Shown here piece by piece: positions 24,719-33,553 of a stretch of DNA of 64,000 nucleotides. The notes below the pieces were generated by a model that saw only the letters and a list, made by a program, of their open reading frames with translations, was not told where the DNA came from and did not search any database. Origin of the DNA: JAHBTB01 sp964451255. GTDB taxonomy: Bacteria; Armatimonadota; Fimbriimonadia; Fimbriimonadales; Fimbriimonadaceae. Location of the stretch: contig CAYVHL010000001.1 in the NCBI GenBank assembly GCA_964451255.1, forward strand, positions 496,001 through 560,000, given 5' to 3'. Position 1 is the first letter of the stretch; each line of letters starts with the position of its first letter. Made by a program: the position numbers and the translations under genes.

Positions 24719-25408
24719 CTAGGCGCGCTTGACCGCCCACTTGAGGCCCCCCACAATGACCTTGCGGAAGGCTTCGTCGGCATAGCTTTCCTTGGTGTGA
24801 CCGAGACCGCAATAGAAGGCCCGGCCCTTGCCCACGGAATGGCACCAGCAGATCGGGTGGTCGCCCTCCATCGTGCCCCCTGTGTAACTCGACTCGTCGA
24901 GTTTCATGAGTATCCGGCAACCCTTCACGGGCTGAGCCCGGTAGTTGTAAAGCTCGTCAAAGTGCTCCCAGACTTTGGGAAGGTGCTTGGTAGCGGGGTG
25001 CTTTCTGTCGACCACGTCCACCTTGACCTTCTGTTGGGCCGGGTGGGACTTGAACCAGGCTCCGACAAGCGTGCCGTACCACGGCCAGTCGTACTCCGTG
25101 TCTGCGGCAGCGTGGATGCCGAGCCAACCTTTGCCACCCTCGACAAATTTTTGCAAGGAGGTCTGCTCGGCGTCGTTCAAAACGTCACCGGTCGTCGAGA
25201 GGAACACGACCGCATCATATTTCTTGAGGTTCGTGTCGTTGAACACCGTGTCGTCTTCTGTCGCATCGACGGTGAAGCCTTCTTTAGGCCCCAGTTCCTG
25301 GAACATGGCTATCCCGGCCGGGATCGAGTCGTGCCGGAAGCCAGCCGTCTTGCTGAAGACCAACACATGGAAGGGCGCGGCGCACACGAGGGCCAAAGTG
25401 GCTAACAT
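24719..25408 (-). CDS. ThuA domain protein
   Basis: A 229-residue exported ThuA-like protein with a class I glutamine amidotransferase-like fold. Core features are HVLVFSKTAGFRHDSIPAGI, DAVVFLSTTGDVLNDAEQTS, GGKGWLGIHAAADTEYDWPW, the SSYTGGTMEGDHPICWCHSV segment and the closing GKGRAFYCGLGHTKESYAD. ThuA was named for trehalose utilisation in rhizobia; family members act on disaccharides or their 3-keto forms, and the genes often accompany DUF1080 proteins. A leader peptide (MLATLALVCAAP) suggests export. A second, more distant paralogue is at 49633-50313. Confidence 0.9.
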   Translation of the reverse strand: MLATLALVCAAPFHVLVFSKTAGFRHDSIPAGIAMFQELGPKEGFTVDATEDDTVFNDTNLKKYDAVVFLSTTGDVLNDAEQTSLQKFVEGGKGWLGIHAAADTEYDWPWYGTLVGAWFKSHPAQQKVKVDVVDRKHPATKHLPKVWEHFDELYNYRAQPVKGCRILMKLDESSYTGGTMEGDHPICWCHSVGKGRAFYCGLGHTKESYADEAFRKVIVGGLKWAVKRA

Positions 25409-25429
25409 GACCCCATTATGCCCGTGCGT

Positions 25430-25903
25430 TCAGCCCTTGGACCTTGTGGCGGTCACAGAAATGAACGGCTTGGCCTTGCCTTTCTCTAAGAGCGAGCGCA
25501 CCCAAGTGGCGGAGTCACCGGACCATTGCAAGGACATTTGCTGCCGCTTGTCCTTGGTCGAGGCCGTGATCGTGTCGCCTTTCCAATCGCCGTAGAAGTC
25601 GGTGAATGTCGCCGCACCGTTGGTCACGTGGATCACGACGTGCGGCGTGATGACGCCTTTCGAGTCTTTGTCGCCGTAGAGCCCGAACACCAAAAGGCTA
25701 CGGTTCTCGGCGGATCTGTACTCGAGGATCAGCGCGTCGTCGAGCGCCGGGCGGACGTCCCAGGTGCCCTTGATGTCGTGCAGGGCACCCTTCTCCACCG
25801 TCTCCCACTTCCCGACCAACGTGCGAAGCTGTTTGGCCAGTGGCTCATAGGGATCAGACTGCTGAGCTTGGGTGAGCGCGACGAGGGCAACAAGGCTGAC
25901 CAC
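25430..25903 (-). CDS. exported protein of unknown function (DUF1579-like)
   Basis: A 157-residue exported protein that I cannot assign with confidence. A leader (VVSLVALVALTQA) is followed by EPLAKQLRTLVGKWETVEKG, WDVRPALDDALILEYRSAEN and a run of beta strands such as LLVFGLYGDKDSKGVITPH and DFYGDWKGDTITAS. This is the general pattern of DUF1579-type lipocalin-like barrels, in which a tryptophan-containing GKWE motif opens the barrel. The start is a GTG at 25903. A consensus -35 box lies upstream. Nearby ThuA and glycosidase genes hint at carbohydrate work, but nothing in the sequence proves it. Confidence 0.7.
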   Translation of the reverse strand: MVSLVALVALTQAQQSDPYEPLAKQLRTLVGKWETVEKGALHDIKGTWDVRPALDDALILEYRSAENRSLLVFGLYGDKDSKGVITPHVVIHVTNGAATFTDFYGDWKGDTITASTKDKRQQMSLQWSGDSATWVRSLLEKGKAKPFISVTATRSKG

Positions 25904-25924
25904 GACGCGATTGTACGCGGTCCT

Positions 25925-25956
25925 TACATAGGGCAGGTCGGCTGATAAACTGTCAA
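25925..25956 (-). promoter_or_regulatory. candidate sigma-70 promoter for the gene at 25430-25903
   Basis: On the minus strand a perfect TTGACA (25956-25951) is followed after about 18-20 bases by CCTATGTA, a rough -10. It lies just upstream of the GTG start and within the short divergent spacer shared with the gene at 25958. No start-site data support it. Confidence 0.4.
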
Positions 25957-25957
25957 C

Positions 25958-27841
25958 ATGTGTCCCCTGCCCTGGCGGGCGGCTTTGGCGTGCCTTGCCG
26001 TCGCCCTCATCGCCACGGGATGCCACCGATCCCCGCTTGTCCGCGTCGATGACGCGCCTCCGGCCAAAGAGCCGGTCAAGACTACGCCGCCTCCCAAGAC
26101 CTGGCCCTGGCCCATGGCCGAGATTTCTAAGACCCCGGCCGGCGGCGACGTCATGGTCGTCATGCTCCACGACGTCATTGACCAGCGGACGAAGGACAGC
26201 GTCTGGTTCGACTGCACGACTGACAATCTGCGCGCGATCATCGAATGGACCGTCACCCAGGGCGGCACCTTCATTTCGATGGACGACCTCTATGAGCACT
26301 TGACAAACGGCAAGCGTTTGCCAGAGAAGAGCGTCCTCCTGACGTTTGACGACAACTACCAAGGCGTGCGTGAAAACGCCCTGCCGGTCTTGGACGAGTA
26401 CGAAGTACCCTTCACTGTCTTCGTCCACACCGACTTTGTCGGTGACCAGCGGGGGCACCCCAAGATGACCTGGGACGAACTCAGGGATCTCATTGCCAAC
26501 CACCGGTGTACGGTCGGCAACCACACGGCGAGCCACCCACTCGATTTCACCAAGTACTCGCCCGACAAGCAGCTCGCCGACCTCCAGAGGGCGGAAGACG
26601 CGATCTATGGCAACCTGGGCGTGCACACCCCGTACCTGGCTTACGCAGACGGTAAGTACAACGCCGTGACCATGAACGCCGCCCAGCAGATCGGCATCCG
26701 CATGGCCTTTCTCATGGACAGCGGGGCTGCCGAAGACTCGCAAAGCATTCTGCAGGTCAACCGGGTGCCCTTCAACAAGTTCTTCGACTACTGGGACGTG
26801 ATGGAGGCCGAACGCTCACTCAACTTCGCCACCGTCTCAGGCGACTTGGACGTGAGCCAGCCCATCCGAGAACAGCGACTGGAGTTCAAACGGGGCGACT
26901 ATGTGGCGCTCACGGGAGGTCAGCCGCATTCCATGCTCGCCGACAGGCGCCTGACGGTGCCCGAGTTCATGAAAAGCTCCGGCGCAGTGGCAGGAATCAA
27001 CGGCGGCTTCTTCGTCATGGCCGCGGTTGCCGCCACAGACAACCAGATGATGGGGCCCGTGAAGACGGAGAACAGGCCCACGTTCGTTCCGACTGGCAAG
27101 GAATATGACGTCGCCCGACTGCGTCACCGGCCTCTCGTCGTGTGGGGGGGCGGCAAATACGTCATCGCCCCCTACTTCCCGGGAGCGATGAACCAGGAGG
27201 ACGCCGTAGAGCGCCTCCTTCCCGGCTTCACCGACTGCTTCCTCGCCGGGGCGTGGCTGGTCGTTGACGGTTCGCCACTCTCGCCCGAGCAGATACTTGC
27301 CCATGGCGCCCAAGACGCCGAAGACCCGCGTAGGCGGGCCGTCCTCGGGTTCAAGGCGGACGGGACGATCGTGTGCATATGTTCGCTCGACAGCGTCCCG
27401 AGCTCCATGGCGGCGCAAGCAGCGGTCGCCTTCGGTTGTAAGACGGCTGTACTGCTGGACAGTGGGTTTTCAACGTCGTTGGTGCTCGGCGACGAAGTCT
27501 TGGCCAGTGGCCACAGCACGAAGAAGCAGCCGAGCAGGCCGGTCCCGCACGCGATTGTACTGACCGGTTCTATCGACGAGGCGTCTCGTAGCCGCTTGGC
27601 ACCCGTCCCTGTCGAGGAGGAGACGACACCGACTACTCCAACATCGCAAGAGAAGCGCCGCAGCAACCCCGACGGTGCCGAACGCACGGCCACCAAGAAG
27701 GCGGAGCCGACCAAGAAGACCCCCGTCGACAAACCTCCTGTAAAGGTCTATCCGCCGGACGACCAGCCCGGGCAGGGTGCTGGCCTACCAGTCACCCCGC
27801 CAAAGGAAAAGACCAACGGCGGCGGCAACGGCCACCACTGA
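25958..27841 (+). CDS. polysaccharide deacetylase-phosphodiester glycosidase fusion lipoprotein
   Basis: A 627-residue envelope protein with a lipobox (VALIATGC) and two catalytic-type domains. Residues about 60-270 are a NodB-like deacetylase: VMVVMLHDVIDQRTKDSVWF, the metal motif LLTFDDNYQGVRENAL and the second metal motif VGNHTASHPLDFTKYS. Residues about 310-540 match the phosphodiester glycosidase (NAGPA) fold: GDYVALTGGQ, the core AGINGGFFVMAAVA, then VLLDSGFSTSLVLGD and RPVPHAIVL. The last 80 residues are Pro/Lys/Thr-rich and disordered. Together the domains suggest removal of N-acetyl groups and of phosphate-linked GlcNAc from an envelope glycan. GTG/ATG choice is clear (ATG at 25958). 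Confidence 0.88.
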   Translation: MCPLPWRAALACLAVALIATGCHRSPLVRVDDAPPAKEPVKTTPPPKTWPWPMAEISKTPAGGDVMVVMLHDVIDQRTKDSVWFDCTTDNLRAIIEWTVTQGGTFISMDDLYEHLTNGKRLPEKSVLLTFDDNYQGVRENALPVLDEYEVPFTVFVHTDFVGDQRGHPKMTWDELRDLIANHRCTVGNHTASHPLDFTKYSPDKQLADLQRAEDAIYGNLGVHTPYLAYADGKYNAVTMNAAQQIGIRMAFLMDSGAAEDSQSILQVNRVPFNKFFDYWDVMEAERSLNFATVSGDLDVSQPIREQRLEFKRGDYVALTGGQPHSMLADRRLTVPEFMKSSGAVAGINGGFFVMAAVAATDNQMMGPVKTENRPTFVPTGKEYDVARLRHRPLVVWGGGKYVIAPYFPGAMNQEDAVERLLPGFTDCFLAGAWLVVDGSPLSPEQILAHGAQDAEDPRRRAVLGFKADGTIVCICSLDSVPSSMAAQAAVAFGCKTAVLLDSGFSTSLVLGDEVLASGHSTKKQPSRPVPHAIVLTGSIDEASRSRLAPVPVEEETTPTTPTSQEKRRSNPDGAERTATKKAEPTKKTPVDKPPVKVYPPDDQPGQGAGLPVTPPKEKTNGGGNGHH

Positions 27842-27851
27842 CGATGACCAG

Positions 27852-27887
27852 AGACAAAGAAAGCCCGCAACCATTTTGGTCGCGGGC
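27852..27887 (-). terminator. intrinsic terminator after the PEP-CTERM gene
   Basis: On the minus strand GCCCGCGACC-AAAAT-GGTTGCGGGC pairs along ten positions (one G-U) and is followed by TTTCTTTGTC. It sits between the convergent fusion-lipoprotein gene and the PEP-CTERM gene, 22 bases past the stop of the latter. Confidence 0.85.
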
Positions 27888-27908
27888 CAAAGGCTCAACG
27901 GAGAGGTT

Positions 27909-28739
27909 TCACTTGCGTCGTCGACGCGAGGCCAGTCCCACCAACCCAAGACTCAGAGCGGCCATCGTGCACGGCTCTGGCACCGGGTTGACCGAGGTGC
28001 CGACGGCACCAAGGCCTCCGACTTCGTCGGCGCTAAGTGCGGTATCCCAATAGGCGACCTGGCTGATCCGACCGGATCCGTTGTCGCCACTCTCGTCCAT
28101 CAAGAGCCAAATGTTGTCACTCTCGGGATAGGGGTCGGTCGTCGTGTACAAAGACCACCTGCCGTCTACGCCGTCCAAGGGCACGGTGTTCAAGAGCGAG
28201 CCGTCCAAGTAGATGTTCATCGCAGGAGCCGTCTCGTCGACGGTCATGACCACCCGGTGCCAGGCTCCAAGGAACGGAACGTCGTTCCCGTACACGCCGT
28301 TGATTCCGAAGGTGCCGTCGTTCCCAGCACCCTGCCGGAAAAACAGGTCGCCGTCGTTCGAGTTGTTATCGCTCGTCTGGTACATGCTCGCCCAACCGCC
28401 GTTCGCGTCCGACATTTTGATGTCGAAAAGAATCGTGTAGACGTTGGCGTAGTCACCGCCGCCGTTAGACGGGATGCCGTGGTCGGACCGGAACCCCTGG
28501 GTCACGGCAAATTCGGCGACCTGCTTGTTGGTCGAGCCGACCGTGTCGGCCACATAGGTCGGCCCTCCTGGCAGCAACGTCGGGTCGCCGCCTCCCTGAT
28601 AAAACGCCAAGGCTTTCGTGTCCGAAGTCATGGCATACGACGGATTGAGGGTGTTGTTGAAATCGAAAACACCTATGGGCGATGCCTGGGACAGACAAGC
28701 GGCAACAACGAACGAGAGCGTGAACAGGCTTCTTTGCAT
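27909..28739 (-). CDS. LamG-like PEP-CTERM sorted surface protein
   Basis: A 276-residue secreted protein. The signal peptide is LFTLSFVVAACLSQAS; a LamG/concanavalin jelly-roll follows, with GVFDFNNTLNPSYAM, YTILFDIKMSDANGGWASMY and WHRVVMTVDETAPAMNIYLD. The C-terminus is a canonical PEP-CTERM sorting tail: VPEP, a hydrophobic stretch (MAALSLGLVGLA) and SRRRRK. Such tails are cleaved by an exosortase (EpsH-like), which is not in this window, and the proteins go to the exopolysaccharide matrix. ATG at 28739 has AGGAG five bases upstream. Confidence 0.93.
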   Translation of the reverse strand: MQRSLFTLSFVVAACLSQASPIGVFDFNNTLNPSYAMTSDTKALAFYQGGGDPTLLPGGPTYVADTVGSTNKQVAEFAVTQGFRSDHGIPSNGGGDYANVYTILFDIKMSDANGGWASMYQTSDNNSNDGDLFFRQGAGNDGTFGINGVYGNDVPFLGAWHRVVMTVDETAPAMNIYLDGSLLNTVPLDGVDGRWSLYTTTDPYPESDNIWLLMDESGDNGSGRISQVAYWDTALSADEVGGLGAVGTSVNPVPEPCTMAALSLGLVGLASRRRRK

Positions 28740-28902
28740 TGAACTCCTCGCAAAAATACGCTTGTAAACATACCGGTAACGGTGCGTCACGGCACCGCAT
28801 TTGCAAAAAAACAGCAATTTTACGGGCCAACGACGACGGCGACCTTGGGTCGGCCAAGCGAAGCCAATGCGATGCTGAGCCCGTCTAGAAGTCAACGCCC
28901 TC
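28740..28902. promoter_or_regulatory. divergent intergenic region with an AT-rich centre
   Basis: The 163 bases separate the PEP-CTERM gene (leftward) and a lipoprotein gene (rightward). The centre is AT-rich compared with the neighbours, with TTGCAAAAAAACAGCAATTT near 28800 and GTATGTTTACAAGCGTATTT on the minus strand near 28750-28770. Promoters for both genes must lie here; I cannot fix the boxes. Confidence 0.35.
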
Positions 28903-29847
28903 ATGAGACAGTTCATCGTCCTCTCCGTCGCATGCGGCCTGTGCCTTGTCGGCTGCGCCAGGCTCACAGGCACCACCGATTTGAAGCCTGACGGAACATG
29001 GACGCGCAAGGTCAAGATTTCGAGGTCGAACGCGGCAAACCAGACGGGACAGGTGCAGGACAAGCTGGACGACATGGTCAAGTTCGCCGGTTCTGGCTGG
29101 CAGACATCGACCCGCGTTGAGAAGAGCGACGAAGTCTACGAAGGAACCCGCACCATGGCGGCAGACAACAAGGGAGGCGACGACTACGTCCTCGGCACAA
29201 AGGACAAGCCGACCCTGGCCTGTGCGATCAAGTGGACGCCGATAGGCGACGGAAAGGTCTTGTACGAGGAGACTTACACTTGGAAGGGAGACCCGCCCGA
29301 CCAAGCCAAGGACAAAGAGAGCCGGGACAAGATGAAGGCCGGCGTCGCGAAGGCCTTGGGCGACATCAAGACTTCGGAACAACAATTGGACAAGATCGTG
29401 GACAACCTGGTCGGTCGGCTCTGGAAGGAGATCATGGGCCCCAACGACCCCAAGTTCTTCGACTTGTTCGTCAAGCCTGAAGAGACGTTTCGAATCCTGA
29501 GGATCGATTTCTATCACCAGGTCCTTGACGACCTTCGTGCCGCAAACCTTGGGGGCGACGAAGCTACACGACAAAAGGCGGCCCGCGCCATCGCGATAGC
29601 CGTCATCGAGAGCGGCAACCTTGCTGGAGACCAGGCCATCGAGCCGCCCGGTCCACCAGACCAGCCCGAGAACAAGAAGGATCTCGGACCGGTGATGATC
29701 CAGTCGACGCTTGGGTTCCCTGGTACGGTTCAGGAGTCCAATGGAAACGTGGATCCGGTTGACGGGCGGGTCTACTGGTCGATGGTCAGCGAGGCCCCGC
29801 AACGCGGCACCGTGATCTTCCGAGCGCTCATCGACACCAAGAAATGA
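28903..29847 (+). CDS. lipoprotein of unknown function
   Basis: A 314-residue lipoprotein with the lipobox CGLCLVGC. I do not recognise the family. The mature part has beta strands (TTDLKPDGTWTRKVKISRSN, KVLYEETYTWKGD), a charged helical middle with DPPDQAKDKESRDKMKAGVA-like sequence that may be a coiled coil, and a proline-rich linker IEPPGPPDQPENKKDLG before a final strand region, STLGFPGTVQESNGNVDPVD. The opening, with a linear dose of DGTWTRKV, resembles envelope proteins that build a small beta-sandwich. Upstream of uvrB by 68 bases. Confidence 0.75.
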   Translation: MRQFIVLSVACGLCLVGCARLTGTTDLKPDGTWTRKVKISRSNAANQTGQVQDKLDDMVKFAGSGWQTSTRVEKSDEVYEGTRTMAADNKGGDDYVLGTKDKPTLACAIKWTPIGDGKVLYEETYTWKGDPPDQAKDKESRDKMKAGVAKALGDIKTSEQQLDKIVDNLVGRLWKEIMGPNDPKFFDLFVKPEETFRILRIDFYHQVLDDLRAANLGGDEATRQKAARAIAIAVIESGNLAGDQAIEPPGPPDQPENKKDLGPVMIQSTLGFPGTVQESNGNVDPVDGRVYWSMVSEAPQRGTVIFRALIDTKK

Positions 29848-29914
29848 CAGCTCGATACTAACTGGGCACTAGACGCCTGCCTACCAAAAATCGCGTATCA
29901 TGGAGGCGCGTCCC

Positions 29915-31993
29915 ATGTCCGCCACCATCGTCCGCTACGACGCCCCCTATGCCTTGAGCGAAGACTTTTCGCCAAAGGGCGATCAGGCCACCGCCATCGC
30001 GGGGCTGACCGATGGATTGGACTCCGGGTTCCGGTTCCAGACCCTTCTCGGCGCGACCGGCACCGGCAAGACGTACACGATGGCCAACGTCATCGCCCAG
30101 TCGGGCCGTCCCGCTCTGGTGATGGCGCACAACAAGACCCTGGCGGCCCAACTCTGCCAAGAGTTCCGCGCGTTCTTCCCCGACAACGCGGTCGAGTACT
30201 TTATCAGCTACTACGACTACTACCAACCCGAAGCCTACGTCCCCCAGACCGACCTCTACATCAGCAAGGACTCGAGCACGAACGAGGAGATCGAACGGCT
30301 CCGGCACTCGGCCACCCAGGCGTTGCTGGAACGGCGCGACGTCATCGTCGTGGCCAGCGTGTCCTGCATCTACGGCATCGGCTCGCCAGACGTCTACGCG
30401 GAGAGTGTCGTCACCTTTGAGACCGGGGTCGAATACCCGATGGACGAAGTTCTGCAACGCCTCGTGCGCATGCAGTTCGTGCGGAACGACATCGTCCTCG
30501 ACCGGGGTGCTTTCCGCGTCAAGGGCGACCTCTTGGAGATTCAACCGAAGGATGAGGAGATCATCACCCGGATCGAGTTCTTCGGCGACTTGGTCGAGCG
30601 CATCCGGCTTATCGACCCGCTGACACAAGAGGTGATCGACGAGCCCACGCGGTGCAGCGTCTTCCCCGCCACGCACTACGTGACCCCGTGGGAGAAGATC
30701 GACACAGTGCTCGAACTGATCCAGCATGAGTTGGCCGTCCAGGTCGCGTCGTTCGAGGCCCAGGGCAAGCTTCTCGAAGCCCAACGTCTGAAACAGCGGA
30801 CCGACTTCGACTTGGAGATGATCCGCGAGGTCGGCTACTGCAACGGCATCGAGAACTACTCGCGCTACTTCGACGGCCGCCAGCCGGGCGACCCGCCCTA
30901 CACGATGCTGGACTTCTTGCCCAAGGACGCCGTCGTCTTCATCGACGAGTCGCACCAGACCCTGCCCCAGATCCGGGCCATGTATAACGGCGACCGGCAG
31001 CGCAAATCGGTGCTCGTGGACTATGGCTTCCGCCTCCCCAGCGCCCTTGACAACCGACCGCTGAAGTTCCAAGAGTTCTTGGAGCGAGTGCCCCAGGTCG
31101 TCTTCGTCTCCGCAACCCCGGGGCCCTTCGAGGACGAGCACGAGAGCCAGCGTGTCCAACAGATCATCCGACCGACCTTCGTCGTCGACCCCGACGTCGA
31201 GGTCCGCCCAACCAAAGGCCAGATCGACGACCTGATCCACGAGATCCAGTTGCGGGTCGCCAAGGGCCAGCGCACCCTCGTGACGACCTTGACCAAGCGC
31301 ATGGCCGAGGACCTGACCGGCTACCTCCAAGACCTCAACGTCAAGGTCAACTACATCCACAGCGAGGTCCACTCGCTCGACCGGCCCGAGATCCTGCGCG
31401 ACTTGCGACTCGGGGTCTACGACGTGGTCATCGGCGTCAACCTTCTCCGCGAGGGGTTGGATCTGCCCGAGGTGACCCTCGTCGCCATCCTAGACGCCGA
31501 CAAAGAGGGATTCCTACGATCGGAGACCTCGCTCATCCAGACCATCGGCCGCGCAGCCCGCAACGTCGACGGCAAGGTCATCCTCTATGCCGACACTATG
31601 ACAGGCTCGATGGAGCGCGCCATCGGCGAGACCGAACGCCGCCGGGCCGTCCAACAAGCGTACAACCTGGAGCATAACGTTCAACCCTCGACGGTCAAGA
31701 AAGAGGTTCGCGAGACCGTTCGCAGCTACGACGCCGTGGCCGAGGTGGTCGCCCAGTACAGCGTCGCTGGCGAGACCAAGGCTGGCGAGGCTGGCTCGCC
31801 GATCCGTGTCGAGGACATCCCGATGCTCATCGACAAGCTTGAAAAAGACATGAAGGACCTGGCCAGGGCGATGGAGTTTGAGAAGGCCGCCGCCGTCAGG
31901 GACGAGATCGCCGGGCTTCGCAAGACGATGGGGCTCAGCGACGGTCGCATCGGAGTCGACAAACGCAAGATGCGCCGACGCAGCCGATTCTAA
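29915..31993 (+). CDS. uvrB: excinuclease ABC subunit B
   Basis: Damage-verifying helicase of nucleotide excision repair, 692 residues. Walker A is LGATGTGKTYTMANVIAQ; other marks are the beta-hairpin region YYDYYQPEAYVPQTDLYISK, the DEXX box VFIDESHQTLPQIRAMYNGD, motif V FLRSETSLIQTIGRAARN and the C-terminal UVR helix pair LEKDMKDLARAMEFEKAAAV, which binds UvrC. An in-frame ATG exists at 29900, but the GGAGG that would serve as its coding sequence (29903-29908) sits six bases before the ATG at 29915, so 29915 is chosen. No uvrA or uvrC is nearby. Confidence 0.97.
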   Translation: MSATIVRYDAPYALSEDFSPKGDQATAIAGLTDGLDSGFRFQTLLGATGTGKTYTMANVIAQSGRPALVMAHNKTLAAQLCQEFRAFFPDNAVEYFISYYDYYQPEAYVPQTDLYISKDSSTNEEIERLRHSATQALLERRDVIVVASVSCIYGIGSPDVYAESVVTFETGVEYPMDEVLQRLVRMQFVRNDIVLDRGAFRVKGDLLEIQPKDEEIITRIEFFGDLVERIRLIDPLTQEVIDEPTRCSVFPATHYVTPWEKIDTVLELIQHELAVQVASFEAQGKLLEAQRLKQRTDFDLEMIREVGYCNGIENYSRYFDGRQPGDPPYTMLDFLPKDAVVFIDESHQTLPQIRAMYNGDRQRKSVLVDYGFRLPSALDNRPLKFQEFLERVPQVVFVSATPGPFEDEHESQRVQQIIRPTFVVDPDVEVRPTKGQIDDLIHEIQLRVAKGQRTLVTTLTKRMAEDLTGYLQDLNVKVNYIHSEVHSLDRPEILRDLRLGVYDVVIGVNLLREGLDLPEVTLVAILDADKEGFLRSETSLIQTIGRAARNVDGKVILYADTMTGSMERAIGETERRRAVQQAYNLEHNVQPSTVKKEVRETVRSYDAVAEVVAQYSVAGETKAGEAGSPIRVEDIPMLIDKLEKDMKDLARAMEFEKAAAVRDEIAGLRKTMGLSDGRIGVDKRKMRRRSRF

Positions 31994-31994
31994 G

Positions 31995-32028
31995 ATCCCT
32001 CTCTCCCGCAGATGGGCGAGGGGGAGTA
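31995..32028. repeat. imperfect CCCTC/GAGGG inverted repeat after uvrB
   Basis: A hairpin-forming stretch with arms CCCTCTCTCCC (31997-32007) and GGGCGAGGGGGAG (32014-32026) lies just past the uvrB stop. It has no T-run. Similar CCCTC/GAGGG palindromes occur at 40082-40117 and 63362-63396. Confidence 0.5.
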
Positions 32029-32038
32029 ATCTCCTTCA

Positions 32039-33127
32039 ATGAGCCGATTCGGCGTCGATCCCGACGTCACCCGCGCCGCGACGATCGCCAGCACCTTCTA
32101 CACGGGCCAAGCCGCGTTTGACGAGGCAAAGGAGAAGATCTTCAGCCGAACTTGGCAATGGGCGGCGACGGCCGACGACGTCAAAGTGCCTGGCCAAGTC
32201 TTTCCCTTCACATTGCTCGAAGGTTGCTTGGACGAGCCCCTCCTCCTCGCCCGTGATATGGACGACGACGTCCGGTGCCTGAGCAACGTCTGCACCCACC
32301 GCGGCAACATCGTCTGCGAGGGCGCCGGTAACGAACGCAGCCTCCGTTGCCGCTACCACGGTCGAAGGTTCGGCTTGGACGGCAAGTGCACGTTCATGCC
32401 TGAGTTCGAAGGAGTCGAGGGGTTTCCGAGCCGCTCGGACGACTTGCCCCAAGTGCCGCTCTCCTTCTGGCGACAGTTCGCCTTCGTGAACCTTTCACCG
32501 ACCGAGACTCTGGAGGAAGTCTTCGGAGAAGTCGAGGCACGGGTGGGTTGGATGCCGGTCCAAGACTTCGTCTTCACTCCTGGCCGCGCCCGCGACTATC
32601 TCGTGAAGGGTCACTGGGCGCTCTACGTGGACAATTATCTGGAGGGCTTCCACATCCCGTACATCCACGCCGCACTCAACGCGACGCTTGACTACGGCGC
32701 GTACAACACCGAGCTCCTTGCCCATGGCAACCTCCAACTAGGGGTGGCCGGCGACGGTGAGCCTGCGTTTGACCTGCCGTCCGGCTCGTCTGACCAGGGA
32801 AGGAGGATCGCCGCATACTATTTCTGGATCTTCCCGAACCTGATGCTGAACTTCTATCCGTGGGGGCTCTCGGTCAACGTCGTCCGTCCTTTGGGGCCGT
32901 CCCTGACCAAAGTGTCTTTCCTGCCCTTCGTCTGGGACGAATCGAAGCTTGACCAAGGCGCCGGATCGGCCCTCGACCGGGTGGAACGGGAAGACGAGGC
33001 GGTTGTCGAGGCGGTGCAGAAGGGGCTCCGCTCCCGCTTCTATGACCGTGGCCGGTATTCCCCGACCCGCGAGTGCGGCGTCCATCAGTTCCACCGCATG
33101 ATCGCAGAAGCGATGGAGACGCCATGA
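32039..33127 (+). CDS. Rieske non-heme iron oxygenase alpha subunit
   Basis: A 362-residue aromatic-ring-hydroxylating-type dioxygenase. The Rieske 2Fe-2S domain carries CTHRGNIVCEG and CRYHGRRFGLDGKC, with the Cys-His pairs in the proper spacing. The mononuclear iron site follows as YVDNYLEGFHIPYIHAALNA, which provides the two histidines and a bridging aspartate. The C-terminal EVLLHGNLQLG-type core and KVSFLPFVWD strand are typical of the RO alpha C-terminal. The substrate may be a quaternary ammonium compound (choline monooxygenase-like) or an aromatic ring. No reductase or ferredoxin gene lies adjacent. It overlaps the next gene by four bases. Confidence 0.87.
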   Translation: MSRFGVDPDVTRAATIASTFYTGQAAFDEAKEKIFSRTWQWAATADDVKVPGQVFPFTLLEGCLDEPLLLARDMDDDVRCLSNVCTHRGNIVCEGAGNERSLRCRYHGRRFGLDGKCTFMPEFEGVEGFPSRSDDLPQVPLSFWRQFAFVNLSPTETLEEVFGEVEARVGWMPVQDFVFTPGRARDYLVKGHWALYVDNYLEGFHIPYIHAALNATLDYGAYNTELLAHGNLQLGVAGDGEPAFDLPSGSSDQGRRIAAYYFWIFPNLMLNFYPWGLSVNVVRPLGPSLTKVSFLPFVWDESKLDQGAGSALDRVEREDEAVVEAVQKGLRSRFYDRGRYSPTRECGVHQFHRMIAEAMETP

Positions 33128-33498
33128 AGACCGCGACGGCGGCCGCCTTGTTCAACCTTGCCGTGGCGGTGATGCTGGGCGCGTTCGGCACGCACTCCCT
33201 GCAAAGTCGGGTCACGGCCGACCAACTCCAAGTCTGGCGGACGTCGCAGTCCTATCACTTGAGCGTCGGAGTCGCGGTTCTTGCCCTGCTCGCCTTGCCT
33301 ACGCTGGCCGAACGGGCCAGACAACGCGGGGCCCGGTGGCTGTTGGCGGGGACGGTGCTCTTCAGCGGCAGCCTCTACGCCCTCGCACTAGGGGCACCGC
33401 GTATCGTCGGCATGGTCACGCCATTCGGCGGCCTCACATGGATCGTGACATTGATCGTTCTCGGGGCGTGCGTCATGCGAGGGAAGCCTCAAACATGA
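33124..33498 (+). CDS. DUF423 family membrane protein
   Basis: A 124-residue membrane protein with four predicted spans, from the DUF423 (YgdD/TMEM256) family. It has AALFNLAVAVMLGAFGTHSL and QLQVWRTSQSYHLSVGVAVL, then SGSLYALALGAPRIVGMVTP and WIVTLIVLGA. The AFGTHSL and TPFGG phrases are the family hallmarks. Function is unknown. The ATG at 33124 overlaps the oxygenase stop as ATGA, so the two genes are coupled; whether they share a function is not known. Confidence 0.88.
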   Translation: MKTATAAALFNLAVAVMLGAFGTHSLQSRVTADQLQVWRTSQSYHLSVGVAVLALLALPTLAERARQRGARWLLAGTVLFSGSLYALALGAPRIVGMVTPFGGLTWIVTLIVLGACVMRGKPQT

Positions 33499-33553
33499 CC
33501 AGGACCCGGAACCGAACCGATACTTCAGGTATTCCGTAACCATAGGAACACAG

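Noticed and set aside
25904..26743. Extension of the gene at 25430 upstream to 26743
   Set aside because: It would run antisense through the deacetylase domain of the fusion lipoprotein; a GTG with a leader peptide at 25903 gives a sensible protein.
28740..29081. Longer version of the PEP-CTERM protein
   Set aside because: The frame is open upstream but the extra residues have no similarity to a signal peptide; the ATG at 28739 has AGGAG and begins a good signal sequence.
29858..31372. 504-codon open frame opposite uvrB
   Set aside because: The plus strand encodes a complete UvrB with all helicase motifs; the minus frame has no domain and is rich in Asp, Val and Leu as expected of an antisense frame.
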